A stretch of 64,000 nt of DNA from Sutcliffiella halmapala (lineage in GTDB: Bacteria > Bacillota > Bacilli > Bacillales > Bacillaceae_I): contig NZ_KV917375.1 in NCBI RefSeq assembly GCF_002019665.1, positions 1,100,390 to 1,164,389 of the forward strand. The letters run 5' to 3'. Positions 55,492-64,000 of the stretch are shown in pieces. Under the pieces are notes generated by a model. It saw nothing but the letters and a program-made list of their open reading frames with translations, ran no database searches and was not told the origin of the DNA. A program made the position numbers and the translations under genes. Positions within the stretch are counted from its first letter, which is position 1. The number at the start of each line of letters is the position of its first letter.

Positions 55492-56295
55492 ATGGAGAAA
55501 ATGACTGTTCAGAAAATCAGAAGAATCTTGGAAGAAAAACTATCCCATCCAAATTGGATATTTACATATGATAGAGAGAAAGAATCACTTCGAGTGGAGG
55601 ATAAGGAAACCAACAAAGGAATTAATATTGCCCTTCAAGGTGTCCTTGCAAAATATGAACTAGAAGATGACCAAAAAGCGATAGAAGAATACGTATACTA
55701 TGTTAAAGAGGCATTAACTAGTATGAAAATGCCCATTAAATTAAACGGTGCCGAGCGTCATATTTACCCAGTTATTCGTTCAACTTCTTTTCCTACATCA
55801 AGTAATGATATACCATTAGTATTTGATGAACATACTGCTGAAACGCGTATTTATTACGCTGTTGACTTAGGGAAATCGTATAAGTTAATAGATGAAAAAT
55901 TATTGGAAAAAGAGAATTTGCAAAAGAAAACTATAAAAGAGATGGCAATGTTTAATGTTCGCTCTTTACCTTCTAATGTAAAAGAAGATACGGTTGCAGG
56001 GAATACGTTTTATTTTGTTCGATCCAATGATGGATATGATGCAAGTAGAATATTGAATGAATCTTTTTTAGATACTTTTAAACATCGAATAACAGGTTCA
56101 ATGACAGTGGCGGTTCCTCATCAAGATGTATTGATTATTGCTGACATTCAAAATGAGGTAGGGTATGATGTACTAGCTGAATTAACGATGAGCTTCTTCG
56201 TGAACGGCAAAATACCAATTACTGCTTTATCCTTCTTATATGAAGAAGGGGAACTTGAGCCAATCTTCATATTAGGGAAAAATAATAAATCATAA
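55492..56295 (+). CDS. ytpQ: YtpQ family protein (DUF1444)
   Basis: A 267-residue cytosolic protein of the DUF1444 family ([59 protein letters not shown]). Its molecular role is unknown. The start at 55492 has AGAAGGG 10 bases upstream. The ATG at 55483 is too near. It lies 21 bases before ytpR, as in B. subtilis, so the two are probably co-transcribed. Confidence 0.92.
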   Translation: MEKMTVQKIRRILEEKLSHPNWIFTYDREKESLRVEDKETNKGINIALQGVLAKYELEDDQKAIEEYVYYVKEALTSMKMPIKLNGAERHIYPVIRSTSFPTSSNDIPLVFDEHTAETRIYYAVDLGKSYKLIDEKLLEKENLQKKTIKEMAMFNVRSLPSNVKEDTVAGNTFYFVRSNDGYDASRILNESFLDTFKHRITGSMTVAVPHQDVLIIADIQNEVGYDVLAELTMSFFVNGKIPITALSFLYEEGELEPIFILGKNNKS

Positions 56296-56316
56296 AGAAT
56301 GAAAGGAAGATGAATC

Positions 56317-56928
56317 ATGAATGTATTTTATAATAAAGAGGGAATTGGAGACACGCTCCTAATTTACATAAAAGATATTGAATTAAAAAATAGAGTAGCC
56401 AAAACATATGGCGATGTTACAAAGATTATTGACAGTGAAACAAACGAAGTTGCAGGTTTTAATTTATTTCAAGCGTCTAAATATATAGATGCCGAGTCAT
56501 TTCAGGGGTTAGTTGATCTTACTGAAGGATTAGTTGCCAAAATTAATGCAGCATTTGAGAAAAACGGACTTGATGAGAGTCTTTCTCCCGATCTAAGTCC
56601 TAAGTTTGTTGTAGGACACATTGTGGAAAAGGATAAGCATCCAAACGCGGATAAATTAAGTGTTTGTAAAGTAGATGTTGGATCAGAAGTCCTGCAAATT
56701 GTATGTGGCGCTCCAAATGTAGACAAGGGTCAACATGTGGTCGTAGCAAAAGTAGGTGCTGTTATGCCAAGTGGTTTACTTATTAAAGATGCAGAATTAC
56801 GTGGTGTCGCTTCTTCTGGAATGATTTGTTCAGCAAAAGAGCTTGATCTTCCAAATGCTCCGACAGAAAAAGGGATTTTAGTACTAGATTCTACTGAATA
56901 TAATGCTGGAGAATCTTTTGTGAAGTAG
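56317..56928 (+). CDS. ytpR: YtpR family tRNA-binding-domain protein
   Basis: A 203-residue protein with an N-terminal YtpR-type domain and a C-terminal tRNA-binding OB-fold of the EMAP/PheT kind ([53 protein letters not shown]). It is related to the N-terminal part of the beta chain of Phe-tRNA synthetase but lacks a catalytic part. Function unknown; it may bind structured RNA. GAAAGGAAGA precedes the ATG. Ends at a clear terminator. Confidence 0.94.
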   Translation: MNVFYNKEGIGDTLLIYIKDIELKNRVAKTYGDVTKIIDSETNEVAGFNLFQASKYIDAESFQGLVDLTEGLVAKINAAFEKNGLDESLSPDLSPKFVVGHIVEKDKHPNADKLSVCKVDVGSEVLQIVCGAPNVDKGQHVVVAKVGAVMPSGLLIKDAELRGVASSGMICSAKELDLPNAPTEKGILVLDSTEYNAGESFVK

Positions 56929-56964
56929 TGGTAGCCTGACTCCTTATTTCGTTTCACTTTTCAT

Positions 56965-56994
56965 GCCACTAGAATGATTCTAGTGGTATTTTTG
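56965..56994 (+). terminator. ytpQR terminator
   Basis: CCACTAGAAT pairs with ATTCTAGTGG, then T-rich. Confidence 0.88.
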
Positions 56995-57039
56995 CCTAAA
57001 TGAATTTCTACACAATAAGTACGAAAGAGTGTGATAGAT

Positions 57040-59433
57040 GTGAACTGGTTTAGAAAGCTGTTTGCTCAGCTAAATGACGATGTAGAGCAGGAAAGTATTG
57101 AGCAGAGTTATGCTGAGAAACCGGAACAAAAGAAGATGCAAGCGAAAGTTTCCTACCAATACCCTACAGGGAAATTTCGCTTTCCATTAAACTTGGATAC
57201 AGACGAGGTAGAACAAAAACGCACTACCCACAGTCCGTCGGTGCGGCAGGCTAGAAACAGTGCAAAGACACCGACGCCGAATAAACAGCAGCGACAAGCT
57301 GAAGCTCCTACACCACCTAAAAAAGAAAGTAAACCAAAGATAAAGGTGGCGGAAAAGAAAAAAGAAGAGGTAAAGGTGAAAAACAAGAAGCCATTTCATC
57401 CAACAGAAGTGGTGTCTCCTGTATTCGGCTATAGCCTTCGTCCACCTGTCAAAAAACAAGAAGAAATTATTCCTGAAATTGAATTGGTCAGTATGGAAGA
57501 GGAGTATATTAATGTCCGTACAGAGACAGCAGTAACAATTGATACAATTGAAAAGACAGAGAGTGAAAAGGTTCAGAATTTTAGTAATGAACTTTTACAT
57601 GAAGAAAAAGAAGAAGTAGCAGTAACCGTGTTGGAACATGAGGATGAAACTGAAACAATTAAGCAAGGTCTTGAGAGTCAAAGTCAAGTAACAGAAATGG
57701 TAATAGAGCATCTAAACGAGGAAACACTTGAATTTGAAGAGTCATATGCTTGTGATGAAAACGTACAGGTTCAACATATTGATGAAGATGAGTATCTTTC
57801 CGCATCAGTTGTGCCAGATGGGGTTATTGTCGAAGAAGAGGACATAGTCCCGGCAAGTGTAGAACAGTCAGAATCACAAAAAAGCAGCTCAGATGCTAAA
57901 CCAAGTTTAGATTCAGATGTTACTAGACAGAAAGATTATAAGAAACAACATATTCCGTATAATGTGATTATGTTAAAACAAGACAAACGCACGTTAGAAA
58001 AAAGAAAACAAGTGGAAGAGCAACCAGTTCACTATGTGAAACCGCCAATTAGACTTTTAAATATTCCTCCTCAGCATTCAGAGAATGATCGAGAATGGGT
58101 AGAGGCGCAAAAGCAGCTACTGGATGAGACATTACATCATTTTCGAGTTGGAGCTAAGGTGGTAAAAGCAACGCAAGGACCATCTGTGACGCAATTTGAA
58201 GTTCAACCAGATCCAGGCGTGAAGGTTAACAAAATAACAAATTTAAGTGATGATATCAAACTTAGTTTATCTGCCAGAGATATTCGAATTGAAGCCCCTA
58301 TTCCAGGGAAAAATACAATTGGAATAGAAGTACCAAATCGTGTTAGTAAATCAGTATTAATTAGGGAAATTATTAGACATCCATCATTCATACAGAATAG
58401 CTCACCTTTAACAGTTGCCTTAGGGTTAGATATTTCTGGTCAACCAGTAGTATTGGATCTTCAGAAAATGCCACATGGACTAATTGCTGGAGCAACAGGT
58501 TCTGGGAAAAGTGTCTGTGTAAACTCGATTATTATAAGTTTGCTCTATAAGAGTAATCCAGATGAAGTAAAGCTACTATTAGTTGATCCTAAGATGGTAG
58601 AGTTAACACCATATAACCATATTCCACACTTAGTATGCCCAGTCATTACTGATGTGAAGGCAGCAACAGCCGCATTAAAATGGGCAGTAGAGGAAATGGA
58701 AAGAAGATATGCATTATTTGTTCATGCAGGAGTCAGAGATATAGCTAAATATAACGAAGGTGCAACAAAGCATAATCAAGAAAAATTGCCGTATATGGTT
58801 ATTATTATTGATGAGCTAGCAGATCTTATGATGGTTGCCCCAAGTGATGTCGAAGAGGCTATCTGCCGTATTGCACAAAAAGCAAGGGCTTGTGGAATGC
58901 ACTTGCTTATTGCGACACAGAGACCATCTGTCGACGTAATTACTGGCTTAATCAAAGCGAATATCCCTACTCGTATCGCATTTTCAGTATCTTCCCAAGT
59001 AGACTCAAGAACTATTATTGATATTGGTGGTGCGGAAAGACTACTCGGAAAAGGTGATATGCTACTGCTCGAGAATGGCGCACCAAAACCAATACGAGTA
59101 CAGGGGAACTTTGTCTCAGATGAGGAAATAGAACGAGCAGTTTCACATGTCAGAAAAGAACAGAAACCAACTTACTTATTCGAACAAACTGAGCTATTAA
59201 AAGAAAGCTCCATTCAAGAGGAAGATGAATTGTTCCTAGAGGCTTGTCAGTTTGTAATAGATCAAAATGTTGCGTCTACATCAAGCTTACAACGTAGATT
59301 TAGAATTGGATATAATCGAGCAGCGCGTCTAATGGAACTAATGGAAGACCAAGGTGTAATATCAGGTCCAAAAGGGAGCAAACCTCGAGATGTCTTGCTA
59401 TCCGAAGAAGAGTTAGCTAATAGAAAAGACTAA
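57040..59433 (+). CDS. sftA: DNA translocase SftA (FtsK family)
   Basis: A 797-residue FtsK/SpoIIIE-type motor. Residues 1-300 form a soluble, charged, low-complexity linker (many K/E blocks) and there are no membrane helices, as in SftA as opposed to SpoIIIE. The motor has Walker A GATGSGKS (about 485-492), Walker B VIIIDELADLM and RPSVDVITGLIKANIPTRIAF. The C-terminal gamma domain is SLQRRFRIGYNRAARLMELM. It moves chromosome DNA out of the closing septum. Start at GTG 57040 (NWFRKLF) has AAAGAGTG upstream. Shorter than B. subtilis SftA, mainly in the linker. Confidence 0.93.
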   Translation: MNWFRKLFAQLNDDVEQESIEQSYAEKPEQKKMQAKVSYQYPTGKFRFPLNLDTDEVEQKRTTHSPSVRQARNSAKTPTPNKQQRQAEAPTPPKKESKPKIKVAEKKKEEVKVKNKKPFHPTEVVSPVFGYSLRPPVKKQEEIIPEIELVSMEEEYINVRTETAVTIDTIEKTESEKVQNFSNELLHEEKEEVAVTVLEHEDETETIKQGLESQSQVTEMVIEHLNEETLEFEESYACDENVQVQHIDEDEYLSASVVPDGVIVEEEDIVPASVEQSESQKSSSDAKPSLDSDVTRQKDYKKQHIPYNVIMLKQDKRTLEKRKQVEEQPVHYVKPPIRLLNIPPQHSENDREWVEAQKQLLDETLHHFRVGAKVVKATQGPSVTQFEVQPDPGVKVNKITNLSDDIKLSLSARDIRIEAPIPGKNTIGIEVPNRVSKSVLIREIIRHPSFIQNSSPLTVALGLDISGQPVVLDLQKMPHGLIAGATGSGKSVCVNSIIISLLYKSNPDEVKLLLVDPKMVELTPYNHIPHLVCPVITDVKAATAALKWAVEEMERRYALFVHAGVRDIAKYNEGATKHNQEKLPYMVIIIDELADLMMVAPSDVEEAICRIAQKARACGMHLLIATQRPSVDVITGLIKANIPTRIAFSVSSQVDSRTIIDIGGAERLLGKGDMLLLENGAPKPIRVQGNFVSDEEIERAVSHVRKEQKPTYLFEQTELLKESSIQEEDELFLEACQFVIDQNVASTSSLQRRFRIGYNRAARLMELMEDQGVISGPKGSKPRDVLLSEEELANRKD

Positions 59434-59461
59434 TGTTTTTACTACTTCAAAAAAGCAAAGG

Positions 59462-59489
59462 TTGTAAACGGATATAATCCTCTTATAAT
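59462..59489 (+). promoter_or_regulatory. Candidate promoter of the nicotinate phosphoribosyltransferase gene
   Basis: TTGTAA (59462-59467), 16 bases, TATAAT (59484-59489). It lies upstream of both REP2 copies, so they would be transcribed as a leader. Confidence 0.6.
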
Positions 59490-59502
59490 ATAGATAATAG
59501 CT

Positions 59503-59672
59503 AATAAGAAAAGCGGAGCCGGCTCGTTCAGCTTCGAAAAGCATAAGACAGATTTCCGCAGGAGGTTGCTTTTTACCTCCGAAGGAAAAATGGCTTATGA
59601 CTCGAGGAGCTAGCCGGAGAAGCTAGACAATAAGAAAAGCGGAGCCGGCTCGTTCAGCTCCGAAAAGCATAA
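59503..59672. repeat. REP2 repeat, copy B plus truncated tandem copy C
   Basis: Copy B (59503-59628) has AATAAGAAAAGCGGAGCCGG, CTCGTTCAGCTTCG, GGAGGTTGCTTTTTACCTCC, AATGGCTTATGACTCGAGGA and GCTAGCCGG. Copy C (59629-59672) repeats the first 44 bases almost exactly, then stops. The gene's ribosome-binding site AAGGAG (59679-59684) follows within a few bases. Confidence 0.92.
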
Positions 59673-59694
59673 AGACATAAGGAGCTTTTTACGG

Positions 59695-60780
59695 ATGAAA
59701 GAAATAGAGCTTAAGCTACAAGGGAAGATAAAAAGGCTTACCAATCGAACATTTAAATTTGATGAGCGTATAAAAGAAGGCTGGTTCTCGGCTGTATATT
59801 TTTTAAAGACCCGCGAAATTGTTCGTGATTATAAACCAGATAATATGGTAACTATGCAATTTTTCCAAAAGGAACATGCTGTACTTTGTGGAACTGATGA
59901 AGTAATTGCACTAGTAAAAACATTTGCTGATGATCCAGATTCTTTGGAGATTTATTCGCTAAAAGATGGCGATAAGATTAACCCATTTGAAACAGTACTA
60001 ACTATTAAAGGGCCATACCAGAACTTCGGCTTTCTAGAAGGAGTTATTGATGGCATTTTAGCAAGACGTACTTCTGTTTCCACCAATGTTTACAATGTGG
60101 TAAAGGCTGCAGGACAAAAGCCAGTAATATTTATGGGGGATCGTGACGATCACTTTACACAACAAGCTGGAGATGGGTATGCTGCTCACATAGGTGGTTC
60201 AACTGCTCAAGCGACACATGCAATGAATGAGTGGTGGGGGAAAAAGGGAATGGGTACGATGCCACATGCATTAATCCAACTCTTTAACGGCGATGTAGTC
60301 GAAGCATCAAAGGCCTATCATGAAAAGTTCCCAGGAGATGATTTATTAGTACTAGTTGATTATAACAATGATGTCATTACTGATGCATTAAAGGTAGCAA
60401 GAGAATTTGGTGACAAGCTGAAGGGAGTTCGTGTTGATACATCGAGAACCATGATCGATCAACACTTTATTCGTAATCAAGATGTATTGGGAACCTTTGA
60501 TCCACGTGGAGTTAATGCACCATTAATGTTTGCATTAAGAGAAGCACTTGATAATGAAGGCTTTGAACATGTGAAAATTGTGGTAAGTGGAGGCTTTACT
60601 CAAAAAAGAATTATGGAATTTGAAGAGCAGAAAGTTCCGGTAGACATCTATGGTGTTGGCGGAAGTCTACTGAAAATCCATATCGGTTTTACTGGAGATA
60701 ATGTAATGCTTAACGGTGATCCCCAAGCAAAGGCTGGTAGAAAATACCGCGCTAATGAACGCTTAGAAAAAGTGGATTAA
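59695..60780 (+). CDS. Nicotinate phosphoribosyltransferase (short form)
   Basis: A 361-residue enzyme of the nicotinate/quinolinate phosphoribosyltransferase superfamily that makes nicotinate mononucleotide for NAD salvage. Motifs include ARRTSVSTNVYNVVKAA, PHALIQLFNGDVVEA, VRVDTSRTMIDQH and VVSGGFTQKRI; DIYGVGGSLL closes the barrel. It is shorter than the about 490-residue PncB of B. subtilis, so it is a different branch. Its start has AAGGAG; its leader contains the REP2 array. Monocistronic. Confidence 0.9.
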   Translation: MKEIELKLQGKIKRLTNRTFKFDERIKEGWFSAVYFLKTREIVRDYKPDNMVTMQFFQKEHAVLCGTDEVIALVKTFADDPDSLEIYSLKDGDKINPFETVLTIKGPYQNFGFLEGVIDGILARRTSVSTNVYNVVKAAGQKPVIFMGDRDDHFTQQAGDGYAAHIGGSTAQATHAMNEWWGKKGMGTMPHALIQLFNGDVVEASKAYHEKFPGDDLLVLVDYNNDVITDALKVAREFGDKLKGVRVDTSRTMIDQHFIRNQDVLGTFDPRGVNAPLMFALREALDNEGFEHVKIVVSGGFTQKRIMEFEEQKVPVDIYGVGGSLLKIHIGFTGDNVMLNGDPQAKAGRKYRANERLEKVD

Positions 60781-60822
60781 TGTAATGTTGATGAACTAAT
60801 CTATATAAACCAAGCTTTTTGG

Positions 60823-60859
60823 AAAAACTGGTAGACAAGATATTCTATCAGTTTTTTTC
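60823..60859 (+). terminator. Terminator of the nicotinate phosphoribosyltransferase gene
   Basis: AAAAACTGGTAGA pairs with TCTATCAGTTTTT, followed by T. Confidence 0.87.
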
Positions 60860-61164
60860 TCCGGATATTTTTTAGTTAGCAAACGACTTACACGAAGTGT
60901 TTTGGCTGTAAGAGGAACTTGTGCTTTTCTTAGTGGAGTAATATCGAATTTGATGTTATAATAACAAGTTGTTAGGCAAGTGACTTTTTACATAAGGTTT
61001 GAAAGGCTTGTAGTTATGGGAATTATCACTTTAAGTTGTATATCATATAATGTAACTATCGAAGTTACAAAGGCATTGCCTACAAATAAAAAACTACTAT
61101 TCAGTTCGTCTGCAATGAAACCATGTAAACGAATTATATATAGATAAATGTTGGAGGTTTTTTC
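60860..61164. other. Intergenic stretch before murC
   Basis: About 300 bases, AT-rich, with no supported gene. It should contain the murC promoter; none stands out. Confidence 0.4.
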
Positions 61165-62469
61165 ATGACCATTTATCATTTTGTTGGTATAAAAGGTACA
61201 GGGATGAGTGCTTTAGCGGGTATTCTTCACGATATGAAATTTGAAGTTCAAGGTTCTGATATTGAAAAGAAGTTTTTTACACAAAAAGGTTTGGAAGAAA
61301 AAGGAATAACAGTCCTTCCATTTGATAAAGATAATGTCCGAGAAAACATGACAATTATAGCGGGGAATGCTTTTCCAGATACGCATGAGGAGATAGTGGC
61401 TGCACATGCATTAAATGTTCCAGTAATCCGTTATCCACAATTTTTAGGGCAATTTATGGAGAAGTTCACGAGTGTTGCAGTAACAGGTGCTCACGGAAAA
61501 ACTTCTACGACTGGCTTATTAGCTCATGTTATTCAAGGTGCGAAGCCTACCTCTTATTTAATCGGGGATGGCACTGGTAGAGGTGCAGAGGAAAGCGAAT
61601 ATTTTGTATTTGAGGCATGTGAGTATAAAAGACACTTTTTATCCTACCATCCAGATTACACAATTATGACTAATATTGATTTTGATCATCCAGATTATTT
61701 TGGAAGTATTGATGATGTATTCGATGCTTTTCAAGAAATGGCTCTTCAAGTGAAGAAAGGAATTATCGCTTGTGGAGATGATGAGTATCTTCAAAAAATC
61801 CAAGCCAAAGTACCAGTTATTTATTATGGATTAGGAGAAGAAAACGACTTTCAAGCGAGACATATCGAAAAGTCTACAGAAGGTACAACGTTCGATGTAT
61901 TTGTGCGTAACAATCACTATGCATCATTTAAGATTAAAGGATATGGCGACCATAATATTATGAATTCGCTTGCTGTTATTGCTTTATGTCATTATGAAGG
62001 AGTACCAGCTGAAGTAATTCAAAGTCAATTGCTTACATTTGAAGGTGTAAAGCGGAGATTTTCTGAAAAAGTGTTTGGTTCCCAAGTATTAATTGATGAT
62101 TATGCACATCATCCAACTGAAATTCGTGCTACCATCGATGCAGTAAACCAAAAGTATCCTAATCGTGATGTGATTGCTGTATTCCAACCACATACATTTA
62201 CAAGAACACAGACATTCCTAAATGAGTTCGCGGACAGCTTGAATGGAGCTGATTATGTATACCTCTGTGATATATTTGGATCAGCACGTGAAAATCAAGG
62301 GAAATTAACAATCAACGATTTAAAAGAAAAAATAGAACAAGCGGAAATCCTTACTGAAGAAGGGACAGAAAAGTTGTCTCGACATGACAATAGTGTCATT
62401 ATCTTCATGGGTGCAGGGGACATTACGAAGTTCCAAGAAGCTTATGAGAAACTACAAGTCACAGAATAA
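61165..62469 (+). CDS. murC: UDP-N-acetylmuramate--L-alanine ligase
   Basis: A 434-residue Mur ligase that adds L-Ala to UDP-MurNAc in peptidoglycan synthesis. The N-terminal Rossmann motif is [15 protein letters not shown]; the ATP loop is [12 protein letters not shown]; the central motif is [10 protein letters not shown]. The C-terminal domain contains [14 protein letters not shown] and the adjacent FQPHTFTRT. Ribosome-binding sequence TTGGAGG is upstream. In B. subtilis murC follows sftA; here a nicotinate phosphoribosyltransferase gene is inserted between them. Confidence 0.98.
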   Translation: MTIYHFVGIKGTGMSALAGILHDMKFEVQGSDIEKKFFTQKGLEEKGITVLPFDKDNVRENMTIIAGNAFPDTHEEIVAAHALNVPVIRYPQFLGQFMEKFTSVAVTGAHGKTSTTGLLAHVIQGAKPTSYLIGDGTGRGAEESEYFVFEACEYKRHFLSYHPDYTIMTNIDFDHPDYFGSIDDVFDAFQEMALQVKKGIIACGDDEYLQKIQAKVPVIYYGLGEENDFQARHIEKSTEGTTFDVFVRNNHYASFKIKGYGDHNIMNSLAVIALCHYEGVPAEVIQSQLLTFEGVKRRFSEKVFGSQVLIDDYAHHPTEIRATIDAVNQKYPNRDVIAVFQPHTFTRTQTFLNEFADSLNGADYVYLCDIFGSARENQGKLTINDLKEKIEQAEILTEEGTEKLSRHDNSVIIFMGAGDITKFQEAYEKLQVTE

Positions 62470-62476
62470 AGAGAAC

Positions 62477-62508
62477 GGACACTTTCGATAAAGGAGGTGT
62501 CTTTTTTC
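62477..62508 (+). terminator. murC terminator
   Basis: GACAC pairs with GTGTC across a stem with AAGG/TTTC partial pairing, then six T. Confidence 0.65.
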
Positions 62509-62593
62509 TATGGACCTAGTTGGTAAAGCATTATTCCCCAGTAATTCACCTTATTTATTCGCCCAACAGCTTATCTCTACCAGTATCAAAAAG

Positions 62594-62628
62594 AAAAAAT
62601 GGCTGCACTGCAGTGCTAGCCATTTTTT
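62594..62628 (-). terminator. Terminator of the M29 aminopeptidase gene
   Basis: AAAAAATGGCT pairs with AGCCATTTTTT around a palindromic GCACTGCAGTGC core; both strands have T runs. Confidence 0.88.
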
Positions 62629-62675
62629 CTTAATAATTTGTTATTCTTTAAATAATAGTTCTACACTATCAACTA

Positions 62676-63791
62676 TTATTTTAAATTCTCTGGATTTAAT
62701 CCTTCTAATTCCGAAATTACAAAACGACCATCTTTTCGGATAAGAACATCATCAAAATAGATTTCTCCACCACCGTATTCAGGACGTTGAATCATGACCA
62801 TATCCCAATGAATATCAGAATTATTGCCATTATATGCATCTTCATAAGCTTGACCAGGTGTAAAATGGAAGCTTCCATCAATTTTCTCGTCAAAAAGTAT
62901 ATCTTGCATTGGATGTTGGATATAAGGATTCACGCCTATTGCAAATTCACCGATATAACGAGCACCTTCGTCGGTATCAAAGATTTTGTTGATACGATCT
63001 GAATCATTTGCAGTTGCTTCTACAATTTTTCCGTCTCTAAATGTCAGGCTAACATTTTCATAGGTAAAGCCTTGGTATGGAGAAGGTGTGTTATATGTGA
63101 TTTTTCCATTAACAGAATCTCTAACAGGGGAGGTATACACTTCACCATCTGGAATATTCATTTCTCCGGCACATTTAATAGCTGGAATATCTTTAATAGA
63201 GAAACTAAAATCCGTACCTTCGCCTGTGATACGTACCTTATCTGTTTTGTTCATCAGTTCAACAAGTGCGTCCATGGCATCACTCATTTTCCCATAATCA
63301 AGATTACACACATCAAAGTAAAAGTTTTCGAATCCTTCTGTGCTCATTTTAGCAAGCTGTGCCATAGAGGAGTTAGGGTATCTTAATACGACCCATCTCG
63401 TTTTAGGAACACGGATATCACGATGAACTTTTTTGCCAACCGTGCTACCTTGAATCTTTTGCTTCTCATCTGGAACATCAGAAAGCTCATTAATATTATC
63501 GCCTGAGCGCAAGCCGATATAAGCGTCCATGTTTTGCATCACATTTGCTTCGAAATCAGCTTTCATGTTAAATTGTTCTTCATTGGCACCTAAAAGAAGT
63601 GCGCGGTCTACTTGTACATCTTTTAAAGAAACAAATGGATATCCGCCTGCTTTGTATGCTTCTTCTACTAAAGCAACAACTAGCTCTCTTTGTAAGCCAA
63701 AGTTTTCAATTAAAACTTTTTCTCCTTTTTGAAGACGAACAGAATAGTTAATTAAATTTTTTGCTAATGTTTGTATACGAGGATCTTTCAA
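62676..63791 (-). CDS. M29 family aminopeptidase
   Basis: A 371-residue metallo-aminopeptidase of family M29 (AmpS/AmpT type). Typical stretches are MKDPRIQTLAKNLINYSVRL, NIPDGEVYTSPVRDSVNG, YENVSLTFRDGKIVEA, GEFAIGVNPYIQHPMQDILF and a C-terminal IHWDMVMI with the metal ligands His and Asp. The enzymes use two metal ions to remove N-terminal residues. The start is TTG 63791 with GGGGG upstream; a TTG at 63806 would add five residues. Related proteins start MKDPRI. Confidence 0.93.
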   Translation of the reverse strand: MKDPRIQTLAKNLINYSVRLQKGEKVLIENFGLQRELVVALVEEAYKAGGYPFVSLKDVQVDRALLLGANEEQFNMKADFEANVMQNMDAYIGLRSGDNINELSDVPDEKQKIQGSTVGKKVHRDIRVPKTRWVVLRYPNSSMAQLAKMSTEGFENFYFDVCNLDYGKMSDAMDALVELMNKTDKVRITGEGTDFSFSIKDIPAIKCAGEMNIPDGEVYTSPVRDSVNGKITYNTPSPYQGFTYENVSLTFRDGKIVEATANDSDRINKIFDTDEGARYIGEFAIGVNPYIQHPMQDILFDEKIDGSFHFTPGQAYEDAYNGNNSDIHWDMVMIQRPEYGGGEIYFDDVLIRKDGRFVISELEGLNPENLK

Positions 63792-63976
63792 ACGTATTAC
63801 CCCCAATTATTGTTGTATTGTATGTACCTTCTTTATTGTAACCGAATTGCGTGAATTTGTTGATTTTTTTGTTTGAAGACAAGTGAAAAATTTTAAAAAG
63901 TAGGGGGGGAAGTTAGGTTCTTGTCTAACTCCACGAGACATAGACAATCTTTCCAGCAGTGGTAGATAAACCTACC

Positions 63977-64000
63977 CTATGCTTGTCGGAGCAACAGAAA
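63977..64000. repeat. REP2 end at the window edge (reverse orientation)
   Basis: CTATGCTTGTCGGAGCAACA is close to the reverse complement of the GCTCCGACAAGCATAAG segment of REP2. The rest lies beyond the window. Confidence 0.6.

Noticed and set aside
62510-62743. 77-codon frame after murC
   Set aside because: It runs through the M29 terminator hairpin and into the M29 gene 3' end.

Overview
This window looks like a chromosomal segment from a low-GC, endospore-forming Bacillaceae. Many genes match the Bacillus subtilis yt* region in kind and roughly in order: mnmM-mnmL(ytqBA)-ytzC, leuS-ytwF, ytfP, murJ(ytgP)-ytzG, ytzE, ythPQ-pepV, ytkP, thpR(ytlP), pulA(amyX), ytmP-ytzH-trmB-ytnP-ytzB-ytoP, ytoQ, ytpP-ytpQ-ytpR-sftA and murC. 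A cse60-like sporulation gene supports a spore former. The two dispersed palindromic repeat families resemble those common in Oceanobacillus/Virgibacillus-type and other environmental Bacillaceae; the genus cannot be fixed from the sequence alone. No rRNA, tRNA, CRISPR array, prophage or transposase gene was seen.

Layout. 1-3.5 kb: tRNA wobble-uridine enzymes MnmM/MnmL (reverse), ytzC, a small basic protein and an MFS transporter. 3.5-5.8 kb: a repeat element, then htpG behind a perfect CIRCE operator. 5.8-8.2 kb: a hairpin leader followed by a coupled pair, a DUF1611 (DgcN-like) protein and an alanine/ornithine-type PLP racemase. 8.3-10.1 kb: an unusual fusion of a degenerate dihydroorotate-dehydrogenase-like barrel to a duplicated membrane module. 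10.2-14 kb: a PAS/AAA+/Fis activator, a sigma-54 promoter, a cre site, a GntP-family permease and a 3-hydroxybutyrate dehydrogenase, together reading as a 3-hydroxybutyrate utilisation unit. 14-17.2 kb: T-box-controlled leuS and ytwF. 18.5-22.9 kb: ugpCAEB, a glycerol-3-phosphate ABC importer behind a PhoP-box-like repeat. 23.1-23.6 kb: two mini-genes, one behind an ECF-type promoter.

24-46 kb is mostly the conserved yt* backbone (cell wall, peptidases, tRNA/rRNA modification, holin-like CidAB, pullulanase, quorum-quenching lactonase). 46.5-55 kb holds a large chemoreceptor, an orphan PTS_EIIC_2 membrane protein, thioredoxin YtpP and a 1459-residue secreted bacillopeptidase-F-like protease. 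55.5-64 kb returns to the backbone (ytpQ, ytpR, sftA, murC), with a short-form nicotinate phosphoribosyltransferase whose 5' leader is built of repeats, and an M29 aminopeptidase.

The regulatory DNA is unusually readable: CIRCE, T-box, sigma-54, cre, Pho-box and ECF-type signals can each be assigned to one operon. The strongest candidates for new biology are the DUF1611-racemase cassette with its terminator-hairpin leader, the PyrD-like/membrane fusion with twin AHDR motifs, and the ECF-driven 39-residue membrane peptide.
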